From: Climacteris rufus | Lineage: Eukaryota > Chordata > Aves > Passeriformes > Climacteridae | DNA: 64,000 nt | Direction: 5' to 3' | Assembly: GCA_013398175.1 (NCBI GenBank) | Contig: VZRZ01004234.1 | Location: forward strand, 370 to 64,369 | Translations under genes and position numbers: made by a program | The notes under the pieces: model-generated | Told to the model about the DNA's origin: nothing | Databases searched by the model: none | What the model saw: only the letters and a program-made list of their open reading frames with translations | Part shown: one piece after another, positions 25,380 through 38,508 of the stretch | How the letters are laid out: every line of letters begins with the position of its first letter | Position numbering within the stretch: position 1 is the stretch's first letter

Positions 25380-25815
25380 AGACCTAGCTTGTAACATTTG
25401 GGGTTTTATTAAAGAGAAGACTGAAAGGTGACTGTCATGTAGCATGTGAAGTATTTAGTAGCTGGAAATACCAGCTACTAAAAGGCTCTTTAACCAGCAG
25501 AAAAATGTATAGCAAAAACCAGTAGCTGGAAGCTGAAGCCAGATAAATTAAAATGGGAAATAAAGCATATATTTTTAAGCGTGGGGTTAATTAACCACTG
25601 GAACAAATCCTCAAGGCAGGCTGTGGATTCTTATCTCTGGAGAGTTTAAGATCATGGCTGGATGCCTTTCTAGAAGATGTACTTTAGCCAAAGAAGCTAT
25701 TAGGTTCAATACATGGGTAATTGTGTGAGATGTAATGGCCTGTGATATACAGGAAATAAGAACAGATGCTTTAATGTTTCTTTCTGGCCTTAAACCTAAG
25801 AAGCTATTCATCTAG
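25380..25815 (+). mobile_element. Ancient CR1-type LINE 3' remnant
   Basis: Conceptual translation with many stops gives fragments of the conserved C-terminal part of CR1-type ORF2, including INHWNKSSRQAVDS near 25.6 kb. This is followed by a tail resembling the older CR1 3' end (ATGGCCTGTGATATACAG, then TTTCTTTCTGGCCTTA). It is much more diverged than the 51-kb CR1 copy, and so older. The left boundary is approximate. Confidence 0.65.
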
Positions 25816-28451
25816 ATGGGATCCCTGTGCCTATAGCTGAGAATTTGATCCAAGGCTCCAATTGCAACATTTATAAACTGGTGAAAAATGAGTGTATAAA
25901 TGCACCAAAGAGAATAGAATAAAAAAATGAATGGGGAACTAAGGATGAAGAAACATACCAATGACATAATTTATTTCTATTTTTTAATTAATTATGCTGG
26001 AATGCAATGACACCTATAGAAACCAGCACTGTGATGCAGTAATTTACACTGGAAAAATTCAAATGAAATAGGAAGATATGAGACTATGTTTGGAGACTGC
26101 CAGGTTTCTGTGATAAAATTGTGTTCGTAATTAATAATCTCAGAGGAAAAAAGGGAAAGAAGAGAGATCATCTGCTACCATGTGTCTATTAGCAGATAAA
26201 TCCAAAGTGAAAGATATCCCCTCTGGGACTATTTGATGGATTATATTAAATTTAATGGTAATGGAAGGAATACTGTAATTGGAAGATGCTGGAGGGAAAA
26301 GATATTGTGGGAGCAAGAGAAGGAGGTGCACTTCTGGTACAGAAGGCACCATGGTATAGGAATGGACTCAGTTCCTGCCAAACTGCACTGAAGGAGCAGA
26401 AGATGCTCCATTCCCCATAGGCAAGGACCAGAAAATGTACAGGATGATCTCAGCTAATATGGAAGCCAATCTGTAATATCCCCAAGGGAGGTACATTTGG
26501 CAACTGAAGTGTGGAAAATAAATATTGGAAATGCCAGGATTTTTTGAATCTTCGAGTACATTTCAGAGGAATAAAATGACAAGTTCAATTAGGTTCCTCG
26601 AAGCAGAGGAGAGAAACTGATTAATCAGGCATGGAAGTTCCTAAGTAACCAAAACAACTGTGTGGGCTTTCTCCTCTTGACTCATGTTACAGGAGGAGGG
26701 TGTATCTATTTGAAAATGGAATATATTTCCACATGCTCTATAACGGAATGTCCAAACATATCTAGATAGATAGAAAATGGTCCCTGTTATTTAGGTCTTT
26801 CTAGAGCCTTTCATATGTTGTGCAAAGCTCTGGAATATGTACAGGATTTTTAGGGTGTTTTCTTTGAAGATAAAGTGGCTTTTAAAAGTGTTATCATCCC
26901 AAAAGGTCACTATAAACTTCACAAGTAAACTTGTATTGAGCACAAAGATAACTACACCAAATGGCAACCTAGTTTAAAATAAGACAACAAAACATTTATA
27001 ATGTCTGAAGTCCCAAGGCTTGTTGGAAAAATAGCCCTGTCTGTCAGAAATGCACAATGTGAGGAGCCATATACCTGCCAATTGTCAGCAGAATAGCCGG
27101 AGCTGCTGTCCTCAGCCAGTGAAACATTATTATTGCATCTGAGCTGGCTCTTTCCCAGAGCATTGGCTACTGTCTCTACCAGCCTCAGAAAGCTGCCTTC
27201 TGCAGATGGGCTTTTTCAGAGGTGTCATACACCTCACTGCTCACGGGAAGAGGCAAACAAAAGCCAATGCATGTGACACACAGCTGAACCGTGTAAATAA
27301 TATCATGCGAGGGGATGCATCCTGATCATAAAGCTACAGGATGTCTGCAGAGAAATTCAATTTTCCTGTAGTGCTTTGTTTGCTCACTTTGGCTGAAGGC
27401 TGAGGGAGGGAGAAGGGAGCGCTCAGTAGTCTCCAAACCCTCATGTTTTGAAAGGGATTTTGGGGTTGTTTTTTATGTAATTTCTGGTAATAGCTGATTG
27501 AATTTGATCACAACAGCGAGTAGGAGGGTGACCAAGGTAGGGCTGTACGCTTTGGTCATGAGCACAGCAGAGAACAAAGCCACTGACACAGCTGCCATGC
27601 CCATCTTGTTTTGGGCTTTTCTCCATCTCCTAGCACCCAGCACTCCTCTGCACCGTGCTCCCGATGCTGTGACACCCGGATGCGCCTGCCCACCACTGGA
27701 GCATGTGGGTGCGTGGCCTCCCGGCATCACAACACATTTGTGGGCGTTTGTGTCATGAGCAACTCAGGCAGCATCACTTTTCTGTGTAGCGTTGCCTCTC
27801 CTCGACAGCACCAATCACTCCATCCTGGGGATCGCTAATTTATTTTTATGGAATATTCTGTTCATACGGAGTCATAGCTGCTTCCCACAGGAGAACGTCT
27901 TGGAGTAGGAAATGTTCCAAATAATATATGAACTGGGGAGAAGTGAGAGCTAATAGATGAAGCACAAAGCTCAGCACCAAACCCTTGCAGTTCTTAAGGC
28001 ACCCTGACTCTGCCATGCAACAAGGGGGGTGAGCTTTTTAGCTAATGCCTCTTCCTCCTGCCCCTGGTGATTATTATAAGGATGATTTATTTAATGTGTG
28101 TGCACAGCTTTGATGTTGTATGCACCATTTCATATGTACATAAGTGCTAAAGATTACTGGGTGGTTCTATCATCGTTAGAACACTAAACAAGCATTTCTG
28201 GGCTTAATTAGGTGTGTAAAAACGGCTGTACACGGCCATTCTGGAAAACGTGAGTCCTGATGTATAAATAATTGTGAGGCCTTGGCAAAGTGGGTCTCAA
28301 AAAGAGAAAGCCCGTGTGGATTTAACCTTGGCCAAAGCCTGCTAAAGTGCCTCTAAGCTCCTAAGGCATCTGAGAGGATTCCCACCTCAGTTCTTGCCTG
28401 GTATGTCTAGTGTGAGTTTGAGCAGAACAGGATGATTATTTCGTGTACAAC

Positions 28452-28495
28452 ACAAAACAAAACAAAACAAATCCAAAACCAAAACCAAAACCAAA
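28452..28495 (+). repeat. AAAAC / CCAAAA simple repeat at gap edge
   Basis: A pentamer/hexamer A-C repeat runs directly into the N gap, and A-rich sequence resumes on the far side. The repeat is the likely reason the assembly broke here. Confidence 0.9.
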
Positions 28496-28630
28496 NNNNN
28501 NNNNNNNNNNNNNNNNNNNNNNNNNNNNNNNNNNNNNNNNNNNNNNNNNNNNNNNNNNNNNNNNNNNNNNNNNNNNNNNNNNNNNNNNNNNNNNNNNNNN
28601 NNNNNNNNNNNNNNNNNNNNNNNNNNNNNN
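28496..28630. other. Assembly gap (135 N)
   Basis: Unsequenced bases. Apparent open frames that cross it are artefacts of reading N as open. Confidence 1.
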
Positions 28631-28940
28631 AAAAAAATCAAACAAATACCTGCACAGAAGGTTTTAAAGTATAAGATCAGATTTTGGGCTTATCAGAAGT
28701 TTTGAAGAGACTTCTGTGTAGTCTAGGAGGGAAGGCTGTGGGCTGCAAGTCACCTGGCCTGTGTGTGAGTCAAGCCACCCTGAAGCACATTTCACAGCTT
28801 GACTGTTCTCTCCACTGCTTTGCTTGAGATGTGATATGTCACATCCAAATACATGCTATCCACTAGCCTTTAGTTATCCTGGAAAAATACTCCACTTGCC
28901 AAGCCAATGTATTGACACTGACAAAACCCTCTATACAAGA

Positions 28941-29015
28941 GACAGAATCATAGAATAGTTTGGGTTGGAAAGGACCTTAAAAATCCTCTAGTTCAATCTC
29001 CTGCCACAGTCAGGG
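28941..29015 (-). mobile_element. CR1 LINE 3'-end fragment
   Basis: The run AGAATCATAGAATAGTTTGG, then GTTGGAAAGGACCTTAAAAA and a TCTAGTTCAATCTC segment, is the reverse complement of the CR1 3' terminus, including its ATTCTATG-type octamer end. It is less diverged than the 18-kb fragment. The right edge is approximate. Confidence 0.85.
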
Positions 29016-31118
29016 ACATATGTTAGCAAGGCACAGCAAGCTCTGATTTGCATTTGTGCAATTTGCTGCTGTTTGGTGGCCAGCTAATCTCCACCAATGC
29101 AAATAGCAGCTTTGCCTGTGTGCACTTGGGGACAACACTGACAAAGCCCCATAAGTGGCTGTCACCAGTGGTATAATATGGCAAAATCCCCAAACCAAAC
29201 AAGACCTTAATATCTCATTGAGTTGCCTGAAATCTAAAGCTGAAAGAGGCTTCATCCTTACTCAAGGAGTAAAATCCTCTGGTGCAAAAAGGTAAATAAA
29301 GGTTCACAGTGCACAAGCTTTCTGCAAATAAACGCCTGAGAATCTCACCAATGGGATCAGCGTGGTGTAACTGCAACAGCATCTCAGCCTCATCTGTGTT
29401 GCAGAACCTTGGGAAAAGCAAGTTCAGCTTCTTCTGATGAACCTGTGTCATCACAGGAATGTTTTCAGAGTACATTCGTCATATGTTAATAGTTTCCACA
29501 TTATTAAACTGGATCTAATTATGCTTGGTTTGCTAGGAGAAGCAAATCATATTCACAATCGTGTTTTCATTAAAAAAATTATTCTATACAAAGATTTCAT
29601 TAAGATGTTAATTGCTACCAGAATTATATGCACATAAATAATAAACAAGAATACCTACACATTATTAAAAAATAATTTCCACATATACCAAGCCAAAGTT
29701 TAGTTTGTTTTAGATTTTAAGTGGGAAGCAGTGTGCCTAATCTACCCAGTGCCTAGAATTAGCAAAATATTCTGTTTTATGAAACAGGCTTATTTCCTTC
29801 TCTGCAGAGTGGCACTTGTCAGACCATATTAAATGAATAGGTGATGCCCTCTTAGCATCAATAAAATGAATGTCTATGTGTGGACTTTGTGTTTTAACCA
29901 AGCAAGAGGAATCTCTGAAACTTCAAAGAGGTCTGGATGGGGCAACCATGTCCCTTTCCAGAATGTCTTTGAATTTGCTGGTCTTTCTTGGTAGAGAACT
30001 CACTGAGAGATGGAAATTAACTCCCCGGCCCATGTATGACAACCGGCCCCCACACAGAAAGGGTATTGAGGATACAGCTGTGGCCAAAATCCTGACAGGA
30101 CATCCTTCCTCCACTGAGGTGGCAGCAGCTTGCACAGGTGAGCTCAGTAACATCACAGGAAAGCATCTGTGCTTGTGCCTATTGGTCTCTAGATGTAATG
30201 ACAAGACAGGGTTTATTTTTGGCCTCTAGAATGAGAATTTCTTGCTCTTGCAGAGCACACTGGACACTGAGATCAAAGACACCCCATGTAAGGTCTGCTG
30301 ATATGCCCTGTTGGGCAATAGTCATCTGTGGTGACACAGAGAGAAAAATGAAAAGGAAAATACAAAAGGTCTGGCAGTATCAACAAATTCTCCTTTCTGT
30401 GCCTACCTTCTAGCACCACAGGCTGACTAAGTGTGCAGGAATGGAGAGCTTTCACTTGGGAGACAAATGTAAAAGAACAAGAGGAATGTAAATGCAGTGT
30501 GAAAACACACTCAGAATTATAAAAAGTCTCTTCTTCAAGCGGAGCCACAATAGAAGCCTGAAATCCTGAGCAATACAAACTAGGAAATAGAGAAAGGAAA
30601 TTAAATTTTTAAGACCCTGGATGTTTAGATAGTGTTATCTTCAAGACAACAAACAGCAAGGGGCCAGGAAATTCCAAATTAAATCCAACACTCTCCTTAT
30701 TTCCTGATTGTCTCTTGTTAAGGATAAAAAGCACAGCCAGGATCAAGTTAACATTACATTTCCTGCCACATGACTCTTGGCATAATTTTTGTTGCTAGGT
30801 ATACATGGACTGACCTACTCTGAATTTCCTTGACATGCAGAGAGAGGTAAGACAGGAATTTCAGAGCTGTAGTTCACAGGAAATGTAACAAGCTCAACTG
30901 CTGGTCCCATGAAGTTCTTTGTAAATCCAAGGTGAATGTCTCATGGATGGAGTTCATGGCTGATGACAGATTCTTTCGTTATTAGATGGCATTTATTGAT
31001 TACTGTTAGCTATCCAACAAGTGTTTATTCTACCAGAATTTAAATCATGGAGCTCATTGGTGTTGCTGCTACACAGTTGCCATCCTCTGAAGTGCAGTAG
31101 TTCCCATGAGTTGACTGT

Positions 31119-31123
31119 GAAAG
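31119..31123. repeat. Left 5-bp target-site duplication (GAAAG)
   Basis: GAAAG immediately precedes the LTR start, and the same pentamer follows the LTR end at 32149-32153. Confidence 0.8.
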
Positions 31124-32148
31124 TGTGCTGGTTTGACAGGGTCTGGCTTTTTGGGCATGACAGGGGCCAGAAAGATGGCTCCTGTAAAAAGATGCCAGAA
31201 GCTTCCACAGTTGTCTGGCCAGGGCCTATACTTGGTGGCTCTGATGATGGACATGCTGTGGAAGCCACAGCCAGGCCAATTAGAGAAGAAGGTAACACCT
31301 CTGTGACAACATATTTAAGAAGGAGTCACGGTAGTACGCAGGCGCGCACCAGTAGATGTAGATAGACAGGGAAGAAGGAGTACAGCATGTAGAAGCAAAA
31401 ACAGCAAAAACACCAGCACAGTCAGAAGAAGAAGAAGGAGGGGGTGCTTCTAAGAGACATCCTCGCAGCCTGTGGTAAGGACTGTACTAATGAAGTGTTT
31501 TCCCTGCACCCTGAGGGTCACAAAGGGGCCAAGATCCACCCCATGCCGGAGCAGGAGGGGTGGACTCCTACACGAGGGACTGTGGTCTGGAGGGACCGAG
31601 ACGGATAACCTTTGCTCCTGGGAACTGAGGGAGACATTTGTGGTAAAAAAGGCCTTATTTCACCCCCACCCTTAGTTTGGACCAACTTGGCCTTGAGAGG
31701 AGGATGTGGCAGCGGTGACTGGGCGGGCTGCTTGCCAAGAGGGAAAAAGCACTCATGTAAAATGCCACTGCTTGCAAGAAAGGAACCTGCCTCCTCTCCA
31801 AATAATTGCCAAGGAGAAAAACATCTGAGGAATGAACTGACTAGGAAACCCCCCTTGCCCCACCCCGTGATTCTCCTTACCTTTTGAGGGAAGGAGGGAG
31901 GGATTTGGGGGTGGGGAGGGGAGAAAGTGTTTAAGAGAATGTTTTGCTTACTCCTTTAACTCTGTAATAAATTCACTTATCAATTTTAAGTTTTGAGCCT
32001 GTTTTGGCCTGCTTAATCAAAGGGTTTTTTTTTCTCTCAGTATCCTTGTCTCACCTTGGAAGAAATTCCTTTCCCCTGTCCAGCTGGGCAGAGGGAGGGG
32101 AGGGAAGTAGCTTTTCCTGGGAGCTTTGGGACGGCTCAAACCACAACA
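31124..32148 (+). mobile_element. Solo endogenous-retrovirus LTR, ~1025 bp
   Basis: The element starts TGTGCTGGTTTGACA and ends GCTCAAACCACAACA, an imperfect inverted terminal repeat with the TG...CA ends of retroviral LTRs. It is bounded by a 5-bp direct repeat. A TATA-like ATATTTAA lies near 31311 and AATAAA at 31966-31971, giving a plausible U3-R-U5 order on the + strand. There is no internal coding region or second LTR in the window, so it is a solo LTR left by recombination. A 5-bp duplication and these termini suggest a class III (ERVL-like) family of the kind common in songbirds. That family assignment is inference. Open frames inside it have no retroviral domains. Confidence 0.8.
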
Positions 32149-32153
32149 GAAAG
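32149..32153. repeat. Right 5-bp target-site duplication (GAAAG)
   Basis: Direct repeat of 31119-31123, which defines the insertion boundary of the solo LTR. Confidence 0.8.
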
Positions 32154-33284
32154 GCAGGAGGAAATCTTCATGAATTCACCCCACACTCCGCTGCACCCAC
32201 CAACTCAGCAGGACTGTTGGTTACTTGAAGATCTCAAGACACCCTGCTTCAGGGGGAGATCATCTAGGGTACAAGATGATGATCTGACTGGCAGTAGGAA
32301 CTCCTGAGGGGAGGGGGTGACACCCATGAGCCTGAAGAGTGGTGCAAGGAAACCTGTGCCGTCCCCAGGCTCATTCTTAGCAGGGAGTGAAGAGCCTGAG
32401 GAGGGAGGTCTGTGGCTGTGGCCTGCAAAGCTGAGCAGAAAGAACAGCATATGGAGGACAACTGGGTGTAAGTTGGTGCCAGTGAAGCTTATTTACCAGG
32501 CAAAGGGGATTTTGAAGGCAACCAAGTGGATTATAGACCCCCAGCTTGCCAGACACTGGGTGATACAGGCTTGGCACAGGTACTAGATGTGCCCAGCCCT
32601 AGACTGGCACTGATCCTACCCTACTCCTCTCTCTGAAGCCAGGGTCCTCCTAGCCACCAAAGCTCAGCAAAACCTTCCTGTACCTTACTTGTTATCAGGA
32701 AATAGTTTGGACTTAAACTTTATTAACAGCAAGATTAGCCCCACCATGGGCTCTGCGGGCTCAGCAGCCTCAAGCTTAAGTGCTCACCTCAAGTGCTTCC
32801 TCCTGCATTAACGGTGACCCTGAAACAAGCCCCTTCCTTTTTGTTTTGAGTGAAGTCCATTGTTGGCCCGAGGGCAAACAGCAGCCAGGAGGTGTTGCAA
32901 ATCCCACAGGAGTAGCAGATGCTGCCAGGTTCCTGCTAGCTTGACGTGAGCCCTCTGTCAGCACCCATGCTGTCAGCATCCAGAGGCACACAGGTCCCAA
33001 AACACAGCCCAGGAGCTCAGCTGTGGTTTTCAAAGCAAAGAGTTAGACTTTGATTATTACTTTGAGATTATTGTTACAGAGCAGTTTTAGTCATCATGAC
33101 CCAACTTTTCACTGATATCTATGAAAACAGATCCAAACTTCTGAGCTAATTTTGTGCTTTCGGAAACTATTTTTACAATCCTAGAATCCTCAGAACTGAG
33201 ACAAAGAGGTGGCACGACTTTGTCCTTTTGCCTATGACATTTTTAATTTTAAAAACTGCCCCTTTTCCCTCAAAGTCAATAGTT

Positions 33285-33515
33285 CTGGAAAGGAACAAGG
33301 GAGGGAGGGAGAGAGGGAGGAACAGAGGAGCACAAGAAGGGATGAAATGGGGAAGGGGAGAAGAAAGAAAAAGAAAGGAGGGGGAAAGGAAAGGGGAGAG
33401 ACAAAGACAGAAAGAAGTAAAAAAAGACAAAGAAAGGAAGAGAAAAAAGAAAGAATGAGAAAAGGGGAAGGAAGGAAGGAAGCAAGCAAGCAAGGAAGGA
33501 AGGAAGGAAGGAAGT
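33285..33515 (+). repeat. Long purine tract ending in GGAA repeats
   Basis: About 230 bases on the + strand are almost entirely A and G, with a handful of interruptions. The tract ends in a tandem GGAA/GCAA repeat (about 33466-33513). It makes lysine/glutamate/arginine-rich frames on one strand and leucine/phenylalanine/serine-rich frames on the other, all spurious. Such homopurine-homopyrimidine DNA can form triplex (H-DNA) structures. Confidence 0.9.
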
Positions 33516-34864
33516 TTAAATTTTTAAACTTTAGATGTCTCTGAGCTTTCTTTTGCCACTCAATCCTCTCTTCCATTAAAAATGCGTGAACAAAATGAGA
33601 AAGAAAAGCTAAGAAATACTGGGGGGACCACAGTCATAGATAATTATTCATTTTATTTGTCCTGAAGGGAGAAAGAAAGAGAGAGACAGAGATGGAGCTC
33701 AAACTTTATAGAAAAAGTTGGGGGTTTCCTTATTTAAAATGTTGAATACAAATTTCACACGCTTTAGAATAAAATTCAGTATGAAGGATCTGTTCTAGCC
33801 CCAGGCAGAGGCAGAGGAGAACTTCCCCAGATGCATGCCTTGTTAGATATTTTAAGGGAGTAAGAGAGGTCTCCAGCAATGAGAAGCGGCAATGGCAAAG
33901 CATCCAAAAGCACTTTTGCTTGCAATTTGATGGACTGTCCTCTATAAATTGTCCTGTTTTATTCAATTGTGCAGTGACCAAAGACCCAGATTCGTTTTCT
34001 CAGCTGATGGAAAGAAAGACATAGGTCTCTCAGGAAAGTGCCTCAGCTACCAGGCTAAGGATTAGTACACAGGATTTCTCCCTGCATCCCACACTCCACC
34101 CTTGCTACTCACATTGTACTAATGTGCAGAAACATGAGACATTCCTAGGGTATGGCATGAAGGGAATCAGGGACCTTCCTTTGTGCAGCCTCACTGCTAA
34201 GGGGCTATGAATGATGAAACAGCAGCCTGTGCTCTAATTTTATCATGCAACTGTTTAATATAAAATGCAGACACAGGTATCCTCTGCAAATGAAACAGGA
34301 TTCAGGGTTGTGTTCTTACTAGCACCTTTTTACATCAGGACAACAAATCTCCAGTTCTTCTTTGAATAGTGACAGTGCTCCTAGAGAAGACAAAATGGGT
34401 GGAGGGCATGAAGATGGATGAAGCAGTGAATGAAGGTGGGAGAGAAAGAATTAGGAACATGTAGGAGCAACTCTTACCCCTGTGTGATTTATCAAAGTCA
34501 AATGAGAAGCTGGTTCAGGAACAAGGAACGTAGTTTGTATCTAGTGAATGAGAAGCTATGTTTAATAAAGATGTGACTCTAAAACTCTCTAAAGGGTTTA
34601 GGATGGAGGCATAGCAAGCGGGTGAACACAGACATCAGAGTTATAGGGCCTATATGGTTCTTGGTTGAACAGATAATGCTGAAAAATTAGAAGCTGTCAG
34701 AAAGGGTTAGAAGAAATACCCAAACATGAGATAAAAGCTTTTGAGAGGACTTTTAAGAAGTTTAGTCATGAAAGAAAAAATTATTAGTTGGTGTGTTGGT
34801 GAAGAAAAAATTTTCCATAAAGAAAAAATACAAAGCACTAAAAAACTGCTGACTTTAGCAGAAA

Positions 34865-35165
34865 CAGAAACCAGTGGCTGAAGAAAGGCAGATGTGTTCA
34901 TATGTTGAGTGAGGAACATTCTTGTACAACACAGAAGGCAGTAAACCTATGGAACAAATCTTCAAGGGAAGTTCTGTACTTCCAGTCTTTCAATGACCCC
35001 AGAGCAAGTCTGGGTGGTTTTCTGGCAGATATTGTTAAACACAGACTTTAGTTCAGTTACCAGCCTCAGCACAACTGCAATAGACAGACAGGGAAGAGCA
35101 TCTTACAGACACAAAATCAGACCAGATGGTCTGGTGGGTTCTTTTGGATGTGTGCTCTGTGAACA
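34865..35165 (+). mobile_element. Ancient CR1-type LINE 3' remnant
   Basis: A stop-riddled translation includes NLWNKSSREVLYFQSF, the conserved C-terminal motif of CR1-type ORF2 proteins, preceded by a conserved-looking NRNQWLKKGRCVHMLSEEH segment. It is followed by a degraded CR1-like tail (AGACCAGATGGTCTGGTGGG). The orientation is +. The boundaries are approximate. Confidence 0.65.
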
Positions 35166-38100
35166 TGTGAACTTAAGGTCTTTAAAGTTTACTTAGAGAA
35201 TTACAAATGTCTTCCCCTCAGGTTAGCAAGTGCAGCACATGGGCAGCTTGGATAAAATCAGTGCTTTAACAGTAAAAACAAGAGATTCAATTATGTATGA
35301 CTTGCCCCTATGCTATTCAAAGGATATTGGTATTTTGACTTTTGCAGCCTGAGAACCTGCTGTGAATACCACTTGGACAAGAGAGACTGATGACATTTTG
35401 AAAGAACTGCATCATTCACCTGATGAACTTTTTATGAGACAAGGAATTTACCTTTATCCATTTATCTACAAAGACAAACATCTGAAGGCTTTAAAACTGA
35501 AAAATGTGAAAAACCTGACTGTCCTTTCAGGACCTTTTACCATGAAGTACATACACACACTAGTCTGCCAAAGTATGAGGCTTGTTTCTCAGCATGCTGC
35601 CCCAATAATTTCCTTGGTGGCCTCTCTTTCTCCTTTTTCAGTTTGGATTAAGTCCTAGCCCCACCTCTGTCTATGGCCAAACTTAACATAGGAAAAGGGA
35701 GGAAGCCTTGCAGTCTCTCTTTTGCCTTTAAAATGCCTTCCTGCTAACCTATTAGGGTTTCCCAGGTTTGGCGAACCAGCACTCCTTATCCTGACAGCTT
35801 TTATTGGTCCTCTGCTCCCTCCTCTGTGAGTGTGGTGTAGGAACAACCCTGCACCCTACTCTGTCTTCAAGGGCACACCAGAGACAGAGACTGGGCCAGT
35901 GCTGTACAGCCCACATACACACATCCCTTAACATTCAACCTTGCAATTCCTTTCAAGTTTCCTGCAATTTCTTAAACTCCATATCAACAATTCAGGTCTT
36001 CTTCCAGGTGGCACCATACTCTTAAGAACACAAACCCTAAACAAGTTTGGGACTTTTTGCTGCAGAATGGGTCTCTGGATACTTGACCTAATGCAGTGAG
36101 ATATTCACCCTTCAAGCAAACTCCAAATGCAAATGCAGTTTGCTAGTAGTTTTTATAGATGCTTGCTAGCAACAGAGAAGAAGATCAGAAAAATTGCTCC
36201 TAATGCAGGCTCATGATAGAAGAATTTTCAAGTGGACACAGGTACCTCCAAAGAAATTCTCTGTTCTGACCTCTTCTTTCTTGTCCATTCAAAAACAGTG
36301 CTTGCTGTAGTCTTACATCTGTCTAAATCATTCTTTCACTCTACTCTTGCCAGTGACTTCCAGCCTCCATTCTTCAGGTTTCTCATCCCAGTTTGTTTTC
36401 TTATGCATTCAGCTCTACTCTTTTCCTCCATCTTTGTTCTCCATCACTCCAGTCCCTTGACTTTCCTGTCCCAGCATCCAAGGTTGTTTCCTCATTTTCA
36501 GTATCTTTATCCTGCCTTTATTCTCTCCATCTGCATGTTCAGCATGTTTGGCTCCCTGCTTGATCTTTCTGTCTGCCTCCCAGGGTGCCACAATCCCAGT
36601 CTCTTGCCCCACATTACTCACAATTCCTATCTGACTTTTTATCTAGCCAGTTCTTCCCTTCAGCAAAGATCTTGCTTGCAGGCATCTCTCTGTTCACAGT
36701 ATCTGCTCCTTTTCCCCCCTCCCAACAGCATATCTAAGCATAGTCTCTTTGTCTCACTAAACTCAGGATGCCACTTAATTTCTCTTTTCTTCTCAGCCTT
36801 CCTCCTATAACCACTTCTTCAGTACTTCCAGTCTCTGCTCCCTTCCCAGTTTCCCCCCATCCCACCCTGCTCTCACTAGCCCCTCTCAAAATACTCACAC
36901 ATCCTGTTTTACTTTTTCATACTTATCTTCCATCATCTCTAAGTCATAGTGCCATTCCTTTCCTGTTCAGTCTTAGTCTTACCAACATGAAGGTAGAGAT
37001 GTGTCAATGGGAGAGTAGGCTGGGACAGGGAGAAACTGGGATAGAAGCAGAAACTAGGAATGCATGAGAAATGGTCAGGATGGTATTAGCAGCTTGTTTT
37101 TCCATTGAATGGGTCTTCAGAAAAGAATAAACATTTGACTGCACTTTCTGTATACTCAAAAAGAAGGTAGTATCTTGAAGATCACATATTCATTATAGAA
37201 AAGTTCTGCTTTAAATGCTAAAACTTGGCAGTTAAAGGTAGCAAAAATTTGGATTATTGCAATCATCAAGGGATCTTAATTAACAATTTGCCATTATTCT
37301 AGGAGTAATACAACATGATGTTATCCCAGGATAGTAACAATTTCATCAGCTAGATAACTTCACGCTATTATTTGATTCTAATGTTGTGACAACCTGCAAT
37401 ACCCTCAATAAGGATCAGTACAAAGGGCCAGAAGATTTTGTAGCACATATACTACAAAACCATCTCTTTGGGAAAGGGCTTACAGTCTCAAAGGAAAATT
37501 TAATTGGCTCAAGTCTTTCCATTTCACCCGGCAACTTTCTGATTATAAGAATATGAGGATAGAGTGCAAAAGACAACCAGGTTAAGTAATTTTAAATAGC
37601 CAATTATCCATATATAGCCATGCTGGATTTGGGGTTTAATTGCTTCAGACATGCAAGATTTTTCTCTAGCTAACTTTTCACAGCTCACAAATGTAGTTTC
37701 CCTCTAAAGTAGCACTGTCCTGAAAATGCACCATAATGAATTTTCCAGTCTGACCCAGTTCTTTGACCCAGTCAAAGGTTTTTCTATACAGACAAGTAAA
37801 AAACTTAGTAAATCATAAGTGAATAACACTGACCCACTATAACAAGATTCTTATAATGAAGTAGAAGCTGAATGCTCAGCTCCTGAAAAATCTATCTCCA
37901 TACTTTAGGGAAAAACAACTGAAAAATGCAGAGCTCTCTTTCCAAAACCCATACAATATACTGCACATTTGACTTAACAGTTAGCTGTAGCTTTCTGACC
38001 CATAAAATCATAAATCCAATTATTTTCTTATTTTCTCCCTGTAACAGCTGCAAAATGCTGAAATTTGGCCACGAATCATGGAGCACTGAGTCAGGTTTTC

Positions 38101-38452
38101 AACTAGAAATTCTTTATTTTACTTTATAGAACATCAGGTTAAAAAATTACTATATTTTTCTAGCAATCTCTCTCCTCTATGCATAACAGCAAAGAAAAAA
38201 TGTGGGTACTTATTCTTTTGTATACAGTTTGACTAAATGAAGTTACAAAAAGAAAAATCTGAAATTCACAAAGTTTCATTTCCAAAAAGAGACAGTAAAG
38301 CTGTCAAAGAAAATATTAATTTCTATAATATATACTATTAGACCATACATAAATCGAACTGCACATACATCAAGGTTTAAGTAATATATCAATGCAACCT
38401 AAATCTCCCAAGACAGATGGTGAGTCATATACAGACAAGATATGCATTCAAA

Positions 38453-38508
38453 AATTACTTTTCTTTGATAGGAATAAGAAAATTACTTTTCTTTAATAGG
38501 AATAAGGA
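38453..38508 (+). repeat. 28-bp tandem duplication
   Basis: Two adjacent near-identical copies of an AATTACTTTTCTTTRATAGG-type unit with period 28. They differ at few positions and so are fairly recent. Confidence 0.85.

Larger units (their letters stand above)
17206..31118. other. Intergenic DNA 3' of CNR1
   Basis: I see no exon I can assign. The stretch holds CR1 LINE remnants (18.05, 25.4-25.8 and 28.94 kb), A-rich simple sequence near 23.4 kb, an assembly gap at 28.5 kb, and scattered short open frames without domains. Moderately GC-rich patches occur at 22.1-22.5 and 27.5-27.8 kb. The second contains a minus-strand frame with two hydrophobic stretches that I could not identify. Confidence 0.6.

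Noticed and set aside
28387..28674. Open frames crossing the N gap
   Set aside because: They are open only because N is read as any residue.
33173..33576. Open frames on both strands over the purine tract
   Set aside because: The tract lacks T on one strand and so cannot form stops easily. The peptides are simple-sequence.
36232..36810. 192-codon + strand frame
   Set aside because: It lies in a pyrimidine-rich block that suppresses stops, the composition is Ser/Leu/Phe-rich low complexity, and no domain is visible.
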